This document shows positions 9,209 to 17,683 of a DNA stretch of 60,783 nt, in pieces. The first letter of the stretch is position 1, and each line of letters opens with the position of its first letter. The notes under the pieces are model-generated. The model was given only the letters and a program-made list of their open reading frames with translations. It was not told the origin of the DNA and ran no database searches. This DNA is from Thermoplasmata archaeon. Lineage in GTDB: Archaea > Thermoplasmatota > Thermoplasmata > Lutacidiplasmatales > UBA184. The stretch lies in assembly GCA_021819135.1 (NCBI GenBank), contig JAKASE010000013.1, positions 1 through 60,783 of the forward strand, written 5' to 3'. The translations under genes and the position numbers were made by a program.

Positions 9209-12010
9209 CGCCGGGCCGGGGGGTGGCCGGGCTCGCGTCGCCGCTCCGGGACGATCGTCGGCGGCCGGCGGCTCGGAGGGGGGACGACCGGTACGCCGGG
9301 TCGTCCGGCGCCGATCGGGGGGGTTCCGCAGGATGGTGAGGTAGACGAGCGCCCCGACGAGACCGACGACCGGGAGCGCGAGGAGCACGCCCAGGGTGCT
9401 CACGTCGGTGGGGAGGAGACGGAGCCGAAGGACCGAGACGGGGGGGAGCGGCGTCAGCTCGAGGACCAGAGGACCGAGGCGCTGGCCGTAGCCGATCAAG
9501 AGCAGGGTGTCGTTGGTCTCGTAGCCCGGGGCCGAGCCGTTGAGGTAGAGGACCGACGCCGGGAGGCCGGTGAAGTTCGCCCAGCCGCCGGTCTCGTTCG
9601 GGACGACGAGCCCCGCGGCGAACGACAGGCCGTCGCTCAGGTTCACGTTCGTGTAGTTGAGCGTCACCCGCGCGTCGTTGAGCGCGGGGTGTCCGGCCAC
9701 GCTCGAAACGACCTGCACGTCGAGGCTCGACAGCGGCTGGGGCGTCAGGTCGACCGACTCCCGGACCGACGCGCCGATGCCGGCGAACAGGATCGGGGCC
9801 GACGCGTTCTCGAGAAAGCCGTTCGCGCTCACCACGAAGGAGAAGTTTCCGGGCGGGGCGGAGAACGAGGCGGTCCCGCCCGCTCCCGTCACGAGCGTGG
9901 TCCGGAACGGCCCGGTCGGGAGCGGCAAGACGCTCGCGACGACGACCTTCGCGTTCCGGATCAGAAGGTTCACGGAGGACGAGGTCACGCCGACCACCGT
10001 CACGCGCACGGTGGGGAACGGCCGGGCGTTCAGGGTGAGGCCGACGTGGACGAGTCCGGTGTAGTTCAGGGTGACCGTCGCCGAAGCCGGGTAGAACCCG
10101 TAGACGTAGGCCCCCACCGACACGGGGCCGAGCTCCGGGACCGAGCCCGTGAACTGTCCGAGGGCGTCGGTGGCGCCGATCGTGCCACCGTCGAGCGTGA
10201 TATTGACCGCCTCGAGCGGGACGGTCGGACCGGTCGGGAGCACTCCCTTGACGTCCACGGAGAGCTGGGCGAGCGCGATGAGGGTGATGTTCACCCGCGT
10301 CGTGAGTCCCGGAGGGAAGTCGACGGTGGTGCGGTTCGAGTGGAACTGGGCGATGCTCGCCGATATGACCCCGACCGCCGAGGGGACGCCGCGGAACTCC
10401 GCGAACCCCGTACTGTTCGTCCGCTCGGGGGATCCCACGACGGGCCGTCCGTCCTCGGAGACGTTCACCGACGCGAGGGCGATCGCGGTCCCGGCCCCAT
10501 TGACCACGCTCACCACGACCGTGGCGGGGGCGAGCGGGGTGAGGTTGAGCCAGGCGACCCCGTCCTCTCCGGGCACGAGGGTGACCGTGGAGTTCGCCGG
10601 GGCGAAGCCGGGCGTCGTCGTGTTGAGGACCGTCCGCATCGGGAGGAGCCCGTCGACCGTGACCGCCCCCGAGGCGTTCGTGGGAGGGAGGGCCACGCCG
10701 TTCGCGTACGCGGTGGCCTTGGCGATCCCCGAGTGCGAGGTGGCGTTCGTCACCGAGACCGTGAGGTTCGACACGGCGGAGAACCGCCAGGTATCGCCGA
10801 GGACCGAGGGCCCGTCCGACCCGCCGGCCACGAGCACGCTCTCGTTGTCCGGGACCGAAAGGTAGGCGGCCGCGGCCCCGTCCCGGGACGATGGGGGGGT
10901 CACGTTCTCTAGACGGGTCCAGCTCGACGCGACCGGGTCGAAGACGTAGGTGTCGTTGAAGACCGCGGTGCCGTTGTCGCCTCCGAAGACGACGACCAGG
11001 CCGCGGGCTCCGTCCCCGCTCACGACCGCATCCATCCGGGGCGCGGGCGATCCGCCCGAGGTCGTCAGCACGGACCAGGTCGAGGTACCCGGAGAGAAGG
11101 CCCAGACGTTCGACGAGCAGGGGTAGCACCCGCCGAAGAGCAGGAACCGGTCCGCCGTCGCGTCCCACACGAGCGAGGCCCCGAACATGGGTCCCGGGGA
11201 CCCGGACGGAGGCACCGGGACCGGGCTCCACGTGTCCGTGCTCAGGTTGAGCGTCCACGTGTCGCGGAAGAGGAGCTCGCCCGAACCGCTCGCGTTCGGT
11301 TCCCGACCTCCGTAGAGCAGCGCGATCCCGGGACCCACGGCGAACGCCGGGTCCTCCCGCGCCGGGGGTCGCACCGTCTGGGAGACGTTGGCCCACAGCC
11401 CCGAGGAGAACGAGAACGTCCACGTGTCGTTCGCGACCTGTCCGATCGTGGCATTGGTGAGACCCCCGAACAGGATCGCGCTACCCGCCGAGCTCCCGAA
11501 GGCGAAATCGCTCCGAGGGCCGGGAGCGGGCGTCGAGGGGTCCGGCGTCCATTGGTCGAGGCTCTGATTGTAGATCAGCGTACGGTTCGTGGTCACGAGC
11601 CCGGCCCCGCTCTCGCCGCCGAACAGCACCGCTTCGCCGGGCGTCGGGGAGGGCGCCAAGCCCGCCCCCGCGCGTGCGCCGGGCAGCGTCGCAGGCGAGA
11701 GCCGCTGCCAGGCAAAGCCCCGGGCGAGCGAGTAGCCCCCGGTCGATCCCGCCGCCAGAGCGAGCCCCGGTCTGTCGGAAGCGGAGCCGGGGCGCGCGGG
11801 AGCCGACCCCGCGGACGGAGCTCCGGGCCTGGTGACGGGGGATCCGCCGAGGGGCACCAAGAGGAGGACGCCCACCGAGAGGGCGAGAAGGAGCGGCACG
11901 AGGTCCCGACCCGCCTTCGTGCGGCCACGCGTTCGGAGGCCCGGGGGCTCGGACGGAGAGCGTCGGCGGCGTCCGGCCTCGCGTCCTCCCACCGGTCGCG
12001 GGATGACCAT
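9176..12010 (-). CDS. Large kelch-repeat surface protein with Ig/carboxypeptidase-regulatory-like domains
   Basis: From the ATG at 12010 the protein has 944 residues. A hydrophobic segment at about residues 36-56 (DLVPLLLALSVGVLLLVPLG) acts as a signal or anchor. Six or so kelch/galactose-oxidase-type repeats follow, each with a GG doublet and a WxP strand (EAVLFGGESG, SAILFGGLTN, IALLYGGREPN, RFLLFGGCYPC, VVVFGGDNGT, VLVAGGSDGP). The second half is a chain of beta-sandwich domains of carboxypeptidase-regulatory or invasin-like type, rich in N-x-S/T sequons. Near the end lies a membrane helix (TLGVLLALPVVGLVGALVYL) and a basic cytoplasmic tail. This is the plan of an anchored, probably glycosylated cell-surface protein. 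Ligand unknown. The open frame upstream of 12010 is antisense noise of the neighbouring dehydrogenase. Confidence 0.85.
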   Translation of the reverse strand: MVIPRPVGGREAGRRRRSPSEPPGLRTRGRTKAGRDLVPLLLALSVGVLLLVPLGGSPVTRPGAPSAGSAPARPGSASDRPGLALAAGSTGGYSLARGFAWQRLSPATLPGARAGAGLAPSPTPGEAVLFGGESGAGLVTTNRTLIYNQSLDQWTPDPSTPAPGPRSDFAFGSSAGSAILFGGLTNATIGQVANDTWTFSFSSGLWANVSQTVRPPAREDPAFAVGPGIALLYGGREPNASGSGELLFRDTWTLNLSTDTWSPVPVPPSGSPGPMFGASLVWDATADRFLLFGGCYPCSSNVWAFSPGTSTWSVLTTSGGSPAPRMDAVVSGDGARGLVVVFGGDNGTAVFNDTYVFDPVASSWTRLENVTPPSSRDGAAAAYLSVPDNESVLVAGGSDGPSVLGDTWRFSAVSNLTVSVTNATSHSGIAKATAYANGVALPPTNASGAVTVDGLLPMRTVLNTTTPGFAPANSTVTLVPGEDGVAWLNLTPLAPATVVVSVVNGAGTAIALASVNVSEDGRPVVGSPERTNSTGFAEFRGVPSAVGVISASIAQFHSNRTTVDFPPGLTTRVNITLIALAQLSVDVKGVLPTGPTVPLEAVNITLDGGTIGATDALGQFTGSVPELGPVSVGAYVYGFYPASATVTLNYTGLVHVGLTLNARPFPTVRVTVVGVTSSSVNLLIRNAKVVVASVLPLPTGPFRTTLVTGAGGTASFSAPPGNFSFVVSANGFLENASAPILFAGIGASVRESVDLTPQPLSSLDVQVVSSVAGHPALNDARVTLNYTNVNLSDGLSFAAGLVVPNETGGWANFTGLPASVLYLNGSAPGYETNDTLLLIGYGQRLGPLVLELTPLPPVSVLRLRLLPTDVSTLGVLLALPVVGLVGALVYLTILRNPPDRRRTTRRTGRPPSEPPAADDRPGAATRARPPPGPASARGVGRDLR

Positions 12011-12078
12011 CGGGCGAACCCTCCCCGGAGAAAGGCCGCGAGCCTTGAAGTCGGATTCGGTCCGGCGCCCGGATCGGA

Positions 12079-13254
12079 TCACAGGGGGGGCCGGGCCGCT
12101 CCGGAGCTCGGGGCCGGGCCGCGGATGGTGCGCTCCAGGAGCGCGGCGAGCTCCCCGGCCGAGGGCACGCGCGGGTTCGCAAGGACCGCCGGTGAGCGGA
12201 GCGCGTTCGCGACGATCGCGTCGCGCGCCGCGTCGACCCGGTCCCGATCGACCCCGGCCGCCTCGAGGTGGGCCGGGACCCGGACGGACTCGAAGAGCCG
12301 GGCGAGGCGCCCCGCGAACGGGAGGCGGTAGGTCTCCTCGGTCCGGGCGACGGCCCCGCCGAGGGTCTCGAGCCGGTCGCGCGCCGCCGGCCGGTCGAAC
12401 TCGAGGACCGGCCCGAGGAGGATCCCCAGCAGTCGGCCGTAGGCGAGGCCGGTCGCGGGGACCAGGGCCCGGGCCAGGGAGTGCGCGATCCCCCGCTGTG
12501 CGTTCGAGGCGGCGAGGCCGGCCGAGGTCGCCGCGTACTGGAGCGAGGCCCGGGCGTCCGGGTCGTCGCTCCACCGTATCGCGTGCGGCAGCCGCTCGAG
12601 CACGGTCGTGATCGCGTCGATCGCGAGCGCGTCCGAGAACGGGTTCGCCCACGCCGAGAGGTACGCCTCGATCGCCTGCGCGGCGGTCTCGAGCGCGCCG
12701 TCGATGACGAGCGGAGGGGGAAGGGACGCGACGAACCCGGGGTCGATGAGCGCCCACTCCGGAGCCAGCGATCGATGGGCGACCTCGAAGGGGGCTCCGT
12801 CCGGGCCCGTGAGGTCGACGGTGGCGCTCGCCTCGGCGCCGCTCCCGCCCGTGGTCGGGAGCGCCGCGAGCCGGACGGTGGGAGGGTCGGGAAGGTCGAG
12901 CATGGGGGTGACCGATTCGATACGGAGATCCGGGAGAACGGCGAGGAAGCGCGCCGCCTTCGCGGCGTCGATCGACCGGCCCCCGCCGATCACGACGAGC
13001 CAGTCCGGGACCGAGCGGGCGGCCCGCGCGGCGAGCTCGGCGATCCGGTCGACCCGGTCCGGCTCCGGTCCCAGGGTCACGACCTCGACCGACGTGTCGC
13101 TCTTCGCGAGCTCCTCCACCACCCGCCGCGTGCCCTCATGACGGGAGACCGCCGGGTCGACGGCGACGAGCGCCCGCCGGGCCCCGAGACCGCTCAGCTG
13201 CTCGATCGCCCCGACGCCCCAGGCGATCCGGGGCGCGGTGAAGTACCCGGTCAT
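12079..13254 (-). CDS. Iron-containing alcohol dehydrogenase family protein with altered metal site
   Basis: The product has 391 residues. The nucleotide-binding loop is VVIGGGRSIDAAKAA (residues 87-101), followed by LPTTGGSGAEASATV (132-146), both typical of type III Fe-ADH. The metal-binding helix, normally DALTHAIEAY, reads LETAAQAIEAY, so the usual Asp and His are Glu189 and Gln193. His258 (GIAHSLA) is kept, but the last ligand, normally in PHG, is Tyr272. The protein may use metal differently or have lost redox activity. It lies 28 bases downstream of a Fur-like zinc protein on the same strand and probably shares its transcript. Glycerol-1-phosphate dehydrogenase is unlikely because its signature is absent. 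Confidence 0.82.
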   Translation of the reverse strand: MTGYFTAPRIAWGVGAIEQLSGLGARRALVAVDPAVSRHEGTRRVVEELAKSDTSVEVVTLGPEPDRVDRIAELAARAARSVPDWLVVIGGGRSIDAAKAARFLAVLPDLRIESVTPMLDLPDPPTVRLAALPTTGGSGAEASATVDLTGPDGAPFEVAHRSLAPEWALIDPGFVASLPPPLVIDGALETAAQAIEAYLSAWANPFSDALAIDAITTVLERLPHAIRWSDDPDARASLQYAATSAGLAASNAQRGIAHSLARALVPATGLAYGRLLGILLGPVLEFDRPAARDRLETLGGAVARTEETYRLPFAGRLARLFESVRVPAHLEAAGVDRDRVDAARDAIVANALRSPAVLANPRVPSAGELAALLERTIRGPAPSSGAARPPL

Positions 13255-13282
13255 CGGGAAAGGGGTCCGCGTCCGAGCGCGG

Positions 13283-13579
13283 TCACGCCCGCCGCCCTTC
13301 GCGGCACCGTTGGCAGGCCCCGGTCAGCGAGAAGGAGATGCCGTCCACCGACCAGCCGTCCGGGTGATGCGAGGACATCTCGGTCAGGAGGTGACGGTCG
13401 AGCTCGGTGAGGGCGACCCGCTGGATCCGGCCACAGACCCGGCAGACGACGTGCGCGTGGGGGTCCTCGAGCAGGTCGACCCGCACGGCCGGCGCGGCCG
13501 ACACCCGGATGACCTGGGTGGGGGTCGACCGCCGGCGCGAGGGGGCGGGCTGCCGACCGCGGCCGGGGGTTCGGGCCAT
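13283..13579 (-). CDS. Fur family C-terminal zinc/dimerisation domain protein, lacking a winged helix
   Basis: The product has 98 residues. Residues 35-98 match the C-terminal half of Fur: DPHAHVVCRVCGRIQRV with a CxxC, a short helix, then FSLTGACQRCREG with the second CxxC. The residues before it are a basic, Ser/Pro-rich stretch and cannot form the winged-helix domain that precedes this region in normal Fur (about 130-150 residues). A TATA box 23-29 bases ahead of the ATG makes the short form look real rather than a missed upstream exon or frameshift. It likely precedes the iron-ADH gene in one transcript. It could be a zinc or iron sensor without its own DNA-binding part. Confidence 0.72.
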   Translation of the reverse strand: MARTPGRGRQPAPSRRRSTPTQVIRVSAAPAVRVDLLEDPHAHVVCRVCGRIQRVALTELDRHLLTEMSSHHPDGWSVDGISFSLTGACQRCREGRRA

Positions 13580-13601
13580 CGTGGGTCCGACCGTCCCCCC
13601 G

Positions 13602-13608
13602 CTATTTA
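13602..13608 (-). promoter_or_regulatory. TATA box of the Fur-like gene
   Basis: On the minus strand it reads TAAATAG, 23-29 bases before the ATG at 13579, preceded by a CCTCC run. The spacing predicts a leaderless or near-leaderless mRNA and helps fix the short start. Confidence 0.55.
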
Positions 13609-13764
13609 GGAGGTCGGACCGAGCGGCGCAGCCTCGGGGTCGTCGAGGAGCGTCAGGAGCCCGTGGACCACCCCTTCCTTCCCGCTCGGGAACCGGTGGT
13701 TCTGGTCGAACACCGGGCCGAAGAGCAAGAGGGGACGGGCGGGGATCGCACCCTCGCGGTACAC
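13606..13764 (-). CDS. Possible small protein (52 aa)
   Basis: A GTG at 13764 is preceded by CGGAGG at a spacing of eight bases and opens a frame of 52 codons (start YREGAIPARPLLLFGPV, end EAAPLGPTS) that stops inside the TATA box of the Fur-like gene. It has no recognisable domain and is too short to judge from composition. The good ribosome site and its fit into an otherwise empty 220-base gap are the only support. Confidence 0.35.
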   Translation of the reverse strand: MYREGAIPARPLLLFGPVFDQNHRFPSGKEGVVHGLLTLLDDPEAAPLGPTS

Positions 13765-13800
13765 GGGAGGTCCTCCGAGGAGCCGGGATGCGGAGGCCGA

Positions 13801-14385
13801 TCAGCGCGGGGAGACGCCGACGTTCGTGAGCAGCCGGCGGTGGTCTTTCGGTCCCACCCAGTCCACCTTCAGGTACTCCCGCAGGAACGCGTCGCTCGCG
13901 CGGAGCCGCCGGGCCTCCTCGACCACGAACCGATACGCCTCCACTTCCGTGGGGCGATCCACGTAGGCATACGCCTCATCCCAGAGGGACCGACCGTCCC
14001 ACCGCTGCACCACGTGACAGAGCTCGTGCAGGACGTCCAGGTAGAGCACGAGCGCCGGGCTCTGCCGCAGGTGGTAGCGCCCCACGACGATGCAGTCGCC
14101 GCGGCTCGTCACGGGCCGCCAGCGGGAATCCGCGTTCGCCGGAACCCCGTGGGGGGCCACGTACATCCATTCCCCCTTCCGGGGAAGGACCCGTACCCAC
14201 GTCTTCTCCGCCAGGCGCTGGCGGGCCGCGGGCGGACAGGGGTATCGCTCGAACGGTGGGGTTCGATCCAACCCCGGGAAGACGGTCAGGAGCCGGTACC
14301 GGCCGGCGGCCACCTTCCGGGCGATCTGGACGGCCTCCGGGGGCTGGGGGATCGGTCCGGGCCGCGACACCATGTCGCCCGTCAT
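13801..14385 (-). CDS. HExxH zinc metallopeptidase-like protein
   Basis: From the ATG at 14385 the protein has 194 residues. It carries HELCH at 120-124 (LDVLHELCHVVQRWDG) followed about 25 residues later by PTEVEAYRF, which supplies a Glu at the position of a gluzincin third ligand. This is the arrangement of small putative metalloproteases of the ImmA/IrrE or SprT-like kind, but no DNA-binding or zinc-ribbon part is present. No signal peptide is seen, so it is expected in the cytoplasm. The frame remains open upstream only as antisense of the OB-fold gene. It stands alone, divergent from that gene. Confidence 0.6.
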   Translation of the reverse strand: MTGDMVSRPGPIPQPPEAVQIARKVAAGRYRLLTVFPGLDRTPPFERYPCPPAARQRLAEKTWVRVLPRKGEWMYVAPHGVPANADSRWRPVTSRGDCIVVGRYHLRQSPALVLYLDVLHELCHVVQRWDGRSLWDEAYAYVDRPTEVEAYRFVVEEARRLRASDAFLREYLKVDWVGPKDHRRLLTNVGVSPR

Positions 14386-14638
14386 GCACGACCGGTTGCT
14401 TTCAACCCTTCGCCGCAGGCCTGCGCGCACGGGAAGCCGTCCGCCGGACGACGGTCGGTCAGGAAACTCACGTCCCGCCCTGGGCGCGAGCGACCCCGTG
14501 AACGAGCCGGTGGTACGGACAGTGCGAGCCGCGGCCCGCTTCCGGGCCCCCCCGGCAAGGCCGTTTCGTACGTCCGATTGCCACGCACCCCGGCCGCGGC
14601 CGTTCAGGCCATATGGGGCGAGCCTCTCCCGTTCTTCC

Positions 14639-14971
14639 GTGACCGAGGGCAAGCCGCCCGCGACGTACATCTCGGACCTCCGCCCGTCCCGCGTCGCGAC
14701 CGTGGAAGGGCAGGTCGTCGCGCTCGAACCGGTGCGCGAGGTCGCGGTCCGGGACGGGGCGATGAAGAAGGTCCGGAACGGTACGCTGCGGGACGCGACC
14801 GGCGAGATCTCCCTGGCCCTCTGGGGGTCCGAGGTCGACCTCGTGCACGCGGGCGACCGGATCCGGATCATCGAGGGTTGGGTCTCCGACCACCGGGGAC
14901 GCCCGCAGATCTCCCTCGGACGGACCGGACGGATCGAGACGCTCTCCGCTTCGTCCGGCCCGCCGGCGTGA
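14639..14971 (+). CDS. RPA-like OB-fold nucleic-acid-binding protein
   Basis: The product has 110 residues from the GTG at 14639, with a TATA-like CCATATGG about 25-30 bases upstream. Nearly all of it is one OB fold: ISDLRPSRVATVEGQVVAL, then RNGTLRDATGEISLALWG, then DRIRIIEGWVSDHRGRPQIS. The VRNGTLRDATGEI...LWG pattern is that of archaeal single-stranded-DNA-binding proteins and RPA-associated proteins. At this size it has a single OB domain and no zinc finger, so it may be an accessory RPA partner rather than the main SSB. Confidence 0.75.
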   Translation: MTEGKPPATYISDLRPSRVATVEGQVVALEPVREVAVRDGAMKKVRNGTLRDATGEISLALWGSEVDLVHAGDRIRIIEGWVSDHRGRPQISLGRTGRIETLSASSGPPA

Positions 14972-15055
14972 GGGTCCGCGGCCGACGGCGGCGCCGTCGT
15001 CCCCGTCACGAATCTCATACGGTGCGGACCCATGGACCCCTCGAGGGAGGGCCGC

Positions 15056-15466
15056 ATGCCGTCGATCGCACTGCGCGTGATCGGGGTGATCCGTTCGGAG
15101 ATCAAGACGCGGGCCGAAGCGCCCCGGTTCTACACCGAGGGGGCGCCGGATGCCCGGCTCGAGGTCCGCCCGGCCTACCGTCGTGCACTCCAACGGGTCC
15201 GTGCAGGGGACGAGCTGATCGTGATCACCTGGCTCCATCGGGCACGGCGGGACGTGCTCCGGGTCCACCCCGAGGACGACATGACCCGTCCGCTGACCGG
15301 GGTCTTCCTGACCCGCTCCCCGGACCGTCCGAACCCGCTCGGCCTACACCGCTGCACGGTCCGGGCCGTCACCCGGACCGGGCTACGGATCGGTCCGATC
15401 GAGGCGATCGACGGCACCCCGGTCGTCGACGTCAAGACCGTCGTGTCCGACGCCGACGACTCCTGA
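15056..15466 (+). CDS. trmO: tRNA (N6-threonylcarbamoyladenosine37-N6)-methyltransferase TrmO
   Basis: The product has 136 residues. The signature TGVFLTRSPDRPNPLGLH followed by GPIEAIDGTPVVDVKTV is that of the UPF0066/TsaA family, whose characterised member TrmO methylates t6A37 in tRNA-Thr. The chosen start at 15056 has GAGGGAGG a few bases upstream; the in-frame ATG at 15032 lies too close to the TATA-like CTCATAC. Length is typical for the single-domain archaeal form, without the extra C-terminal domain of bacterial TrmO. Cytoplasmic. Confidence 0.88.
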   Translation: MPSIALRVIGVIRSEIKTRAEAPRFYTEGAPDARLEVRPAYRRALQRVRAGDELIVITWLHRARRDVLRVHPEDDMTRPLTGVFLTRSPDRPNPLGLHRCTVRAVTRTGLRIGPIEAIDGTPVVDVKTVVSDADDS

Positions 15467-15537
15467 TCGGATCGGTCCGTTGAACCGAAGGCCCCCCCGC
15501 ACAGCTCTTGGGGCTCGGGGATTCCGGAGGGCCGACC

Positions 15538-16068
15538 ATGATCGCGTTCCAGGACTACTACCCGGACGAGCTCGCCCACTGTTTCGGATGCGGGCGGCTC
15601 AACGAACACGGCCACCAGCTGAAGAGCTTCTGGGACGGGGAGGAGACCGTCGCCCGATTCATCCCGAAGCCGTACCACACCGCGATCCCGGGCTACGTCA
15701 ACGGCGGGGTGCTGGCCTCCCTCGTCGATTGCCACGGCACCGGCACGGCCGCGGCCGCGGCGTACCGGGCCGAGCACCGCGACCTGGGGACGCTCCCCCC
15801 GCACCGATTCGTCACGGCGGCCCTCCGGGTCGACTACCTCCGCCCGACACCCCTCGGTCCCGAGCTCGTGATCCGGGGACGGGTGACGTCGCTCCAGGGG
15901 CGGAAGGTGACCGTCGCGGCGACGATCCAGGCGGGGGAGGAGGTCACGGTCCGAGGCGAGGTGGTGTGCGTGGAGATGCCCGACTCGATGCGACCGGGCG
16001 CCCCGTCCCTTCCCGTCCCGGCCCCTCCGGATTCCCCGGCCGCGCTCTCCCGCCGAAGCGCGCCGTAG
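15538..16068 (+). CDS. PaaI-type hotdog thioesterase
   Basis: The product has 176 residues; the ATG at 15538 follows GGAGG at eight bases. The N-terminal CFGCGRLNEHGHQL and the helix turn GYVNGGVLASLVDCHGTGTA (His, Gly-Gly and Asp on the hotdog helix) are those of PaaI/YigI-type acyl-CoA thioesterases. A beta strand DYLRPTPLG follows as usual. The acyl group is not predictable. The two cysteines of CFGC are typical of this subgroup. A Pro/Ala-rich tail of about 25 residues ends the protein. Confidence 0.85.
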   Translation: MIAFQDYYPDELAHCFGCGRLNEHGHQLKSFWDGEETVARFIPKPYHTAIPGYVNGGVLASLVDCHGTGTAAAAAYRAEHRDLGTLPPHRFVTAALRVDYLRPTPLGPELVIRGRVTSLQGRKVTVAATIQAGEEVTVRGEVVCVEMPDSMRPGAPSLPVPAPPDSPAALSRRSAP

Positions 16069-16168
16069 GGGACCTCGACCGCACTCCCCGGGGGGATGGG
16101 GGCGCGGAGGGCCAGCCCGTGCCCCGGTGGGGCCGGCACAAGGTATCAAATAGCCCGCCCCGCGAGAT

Positions 16169-16612
16169 GTGAACTCCGTGGCGCTGTCCGTCGTGGTCTA
16201 TCTGGCGATCTCGCTCCTCATACCTCCCGTACTGCTCGCCACGGCGGCGATCCTCGGCGTGATCGCCTACCGGCGGGGCACTCTCCGTCGTTCGCTCGCC
16301 TACCTCGTGCTCTCCCGATCCCGCCGGAGTCGGTTCATGCTCATCGCCCTGGCCGGGTTCGCGTTCTTCGTGCCGGCGGGGATCCTCGCGTTCCTCGGGA
16401 TGTCGGGCCAGATGCCCCTCGTGATCGCGAGCGAGTGGAGTGCCGTCACCCGATTGATCGGGGCGGCCGCCCTGTTCTCCGCCGCGGTGGTGGCCACCCG
16501 CGACGTGCCGGTGAACGCGATGGAGCGGCCGGAAGTGGAGGCGTTCCGCGCGGAGGTCTTGAGCTTCGGGCTGGCCGAGGGGCTCGATGCGCCCCTCGAC
16601 CTCGGGGAATAA
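16169..16612 (+). CDS. Small membrane protein of unknown function
   Basis: The product has 147 residues from a GTG at 16169, about 20 bases after a TATA-like ATCAAATAG. Three or four hydrophobic segments are visible: residues 4-30, 56-77 and 90-108. The C-terminal 35 residues are acidic and soluble. I recognise no family. It stands between the thioesterase and an amidotransferase gene without overlap. Confidence 0.6.
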   Translation: MNSVALSVVVYLAISLLIPPVLLATAAILGVIAYRRGTLRRSLAYLVLSRSRRSRFMLIALAGFAFFVPAGILAFLGMSGQMPLVIASEWSAVTRLIGAAALFSAAVVATRDVPVNAMERPEVEAFRAEVLSFGLAEGLDAPLDLGE

Positions 16613-16748
16613 TAGTCCTCAGGTACCGCCGACGGGGACCGGACCGGGCCGCTCGGGCCGTGGGACGGAGCAGGACACCGGGATCGCACCGCGAGGACCC
16701 ACGCCGCGCGTCGGAGAAGCGCTATCCGCCGCTCGCGATTGCGACCCT

Positions 16749-17450
16749 ATGCCCGCTCCCGTGCGGCTCGCGATCGTCGGAGACCGTGACCCCCGGTACG
16801 TGACCCATGTCGGTACGGAGGCGGCGTTCCTTCACGCCGCTCGGGCGCTCGGTCTCGACCTTCGCGTGGACTGGGTCCCCACCTCGCGCCTCGAGAGCTC
16901 GGCCGCCTCCTCGCTCCGGGCGTATCGGGGGATCCTCATCGCCCCGGGGAGTCCCTATCGGAGCACCGAAGGGGCGCTCCGTGCCATCCGTTGGGCCCGG
17001 GAGGAGGATGTCCCGATCCTCGGGACCTGCGGGGGGTTCCAGCACATGGTGATCGAGTTCGCCCGGAACGTGCTGGGGGTCGCCGACGCGGAGCACGCCG
17101 AGGAGCACCCGACCGCCGGGCCCCTCTACGTCACGCCTCTCGCCTGCTCCCTCGTCGGGATGACCGAGCGGGTCATCCTGCGGGACGGCACGCGCGCCTT
17201 CCGGATCTACGGCCGGAGCGAGTCCGACGAGCAGTTCCACTGCCGATTCGGCCTCAACCCGGAGCACCGGAGCGAGATCGAGGAGGGCGGGCTCCGCACG
17301 TCCGGGGTCGACCGGACCGGGGAGGTCCGCGTGATGGAGCTTCCCCGCCATCGGTTCTTCCTGGGGACGCTCTTCGTCCCCCAGGTCTCCTCCCTCCCGG
17401 ATCGCCCGCACCCCCTGATCCTCGCCCTGGTGGGCGCGGCGGCAGAGTAG
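16749..17450 (+). CDS. Class I glutamine amidotransferase-like protein (CTP synthase C-terminal-related)
   Basis: The product has 233 residues. GILIAPGSPYRSTEGAL and the nucleophile elbow LGTCGGFQHMVIEFARNV (Cys94) match the CTP synthase C-terminal-related family. In ordinary class I amidotransferases the triad is completed by a His and Glu in a FHPE motif near the end; here the equivalent stretch is FFLGTLFVPQVSS, so both appear replaced. The Cys may still work alone, or glutaminase activity may be lost. No synthase domain is attached and no obvious partner lies nearby. Confidence 0.8.
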   Translation: MPAPVRLAIVGDRDPRYVTHVGTEAAFLHAARALGLDLRVDWVPTSRLESSAASSLRAYRGILIAPGSPYRSTEGALRAIRWAREEDVPILGTCGGFQHMVIEFARNVLGVADAEHAEEHPTAGPLYVTPLACSLVGMTERVILRDGTRAFRIYGRSESDEQFHCRFGLNPEHRSEIEEGGLRTSGVDRTGEVRVMELPRHRFFLGTLFVPQVSSLPDRPHPLILALVGAAAE

Positions 17451-17683
17451 GTCCGTCCGATCGCCGGCGACGCCTCCGCTCGGGGGCACCCGAGCGCGCG
17501 ATCCTGTGAGGTCCCGCCGAACGCGGACGACCCGATCGGTCGCCTCGCAGCCGAGGGACCGGTCGGCCCCGGGGGGAGACGAGGCTCGTCACCCCGCGGT
17601 CGGAGGCGCGCGCCCACCCCGAGGCTCGCGCCGCCGTCTCCCCTCATATCGCACGGGTGGATGGGGGAGCGAGTCTCAGGGCC

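Noticed and set aside
13663-15483. Plus-strand frame of 606 residues over the metallopeptidase and TrmO
   Set aside because: Out of phase with the OB-fold and TrmO genes and antisense to the HExxH gene.
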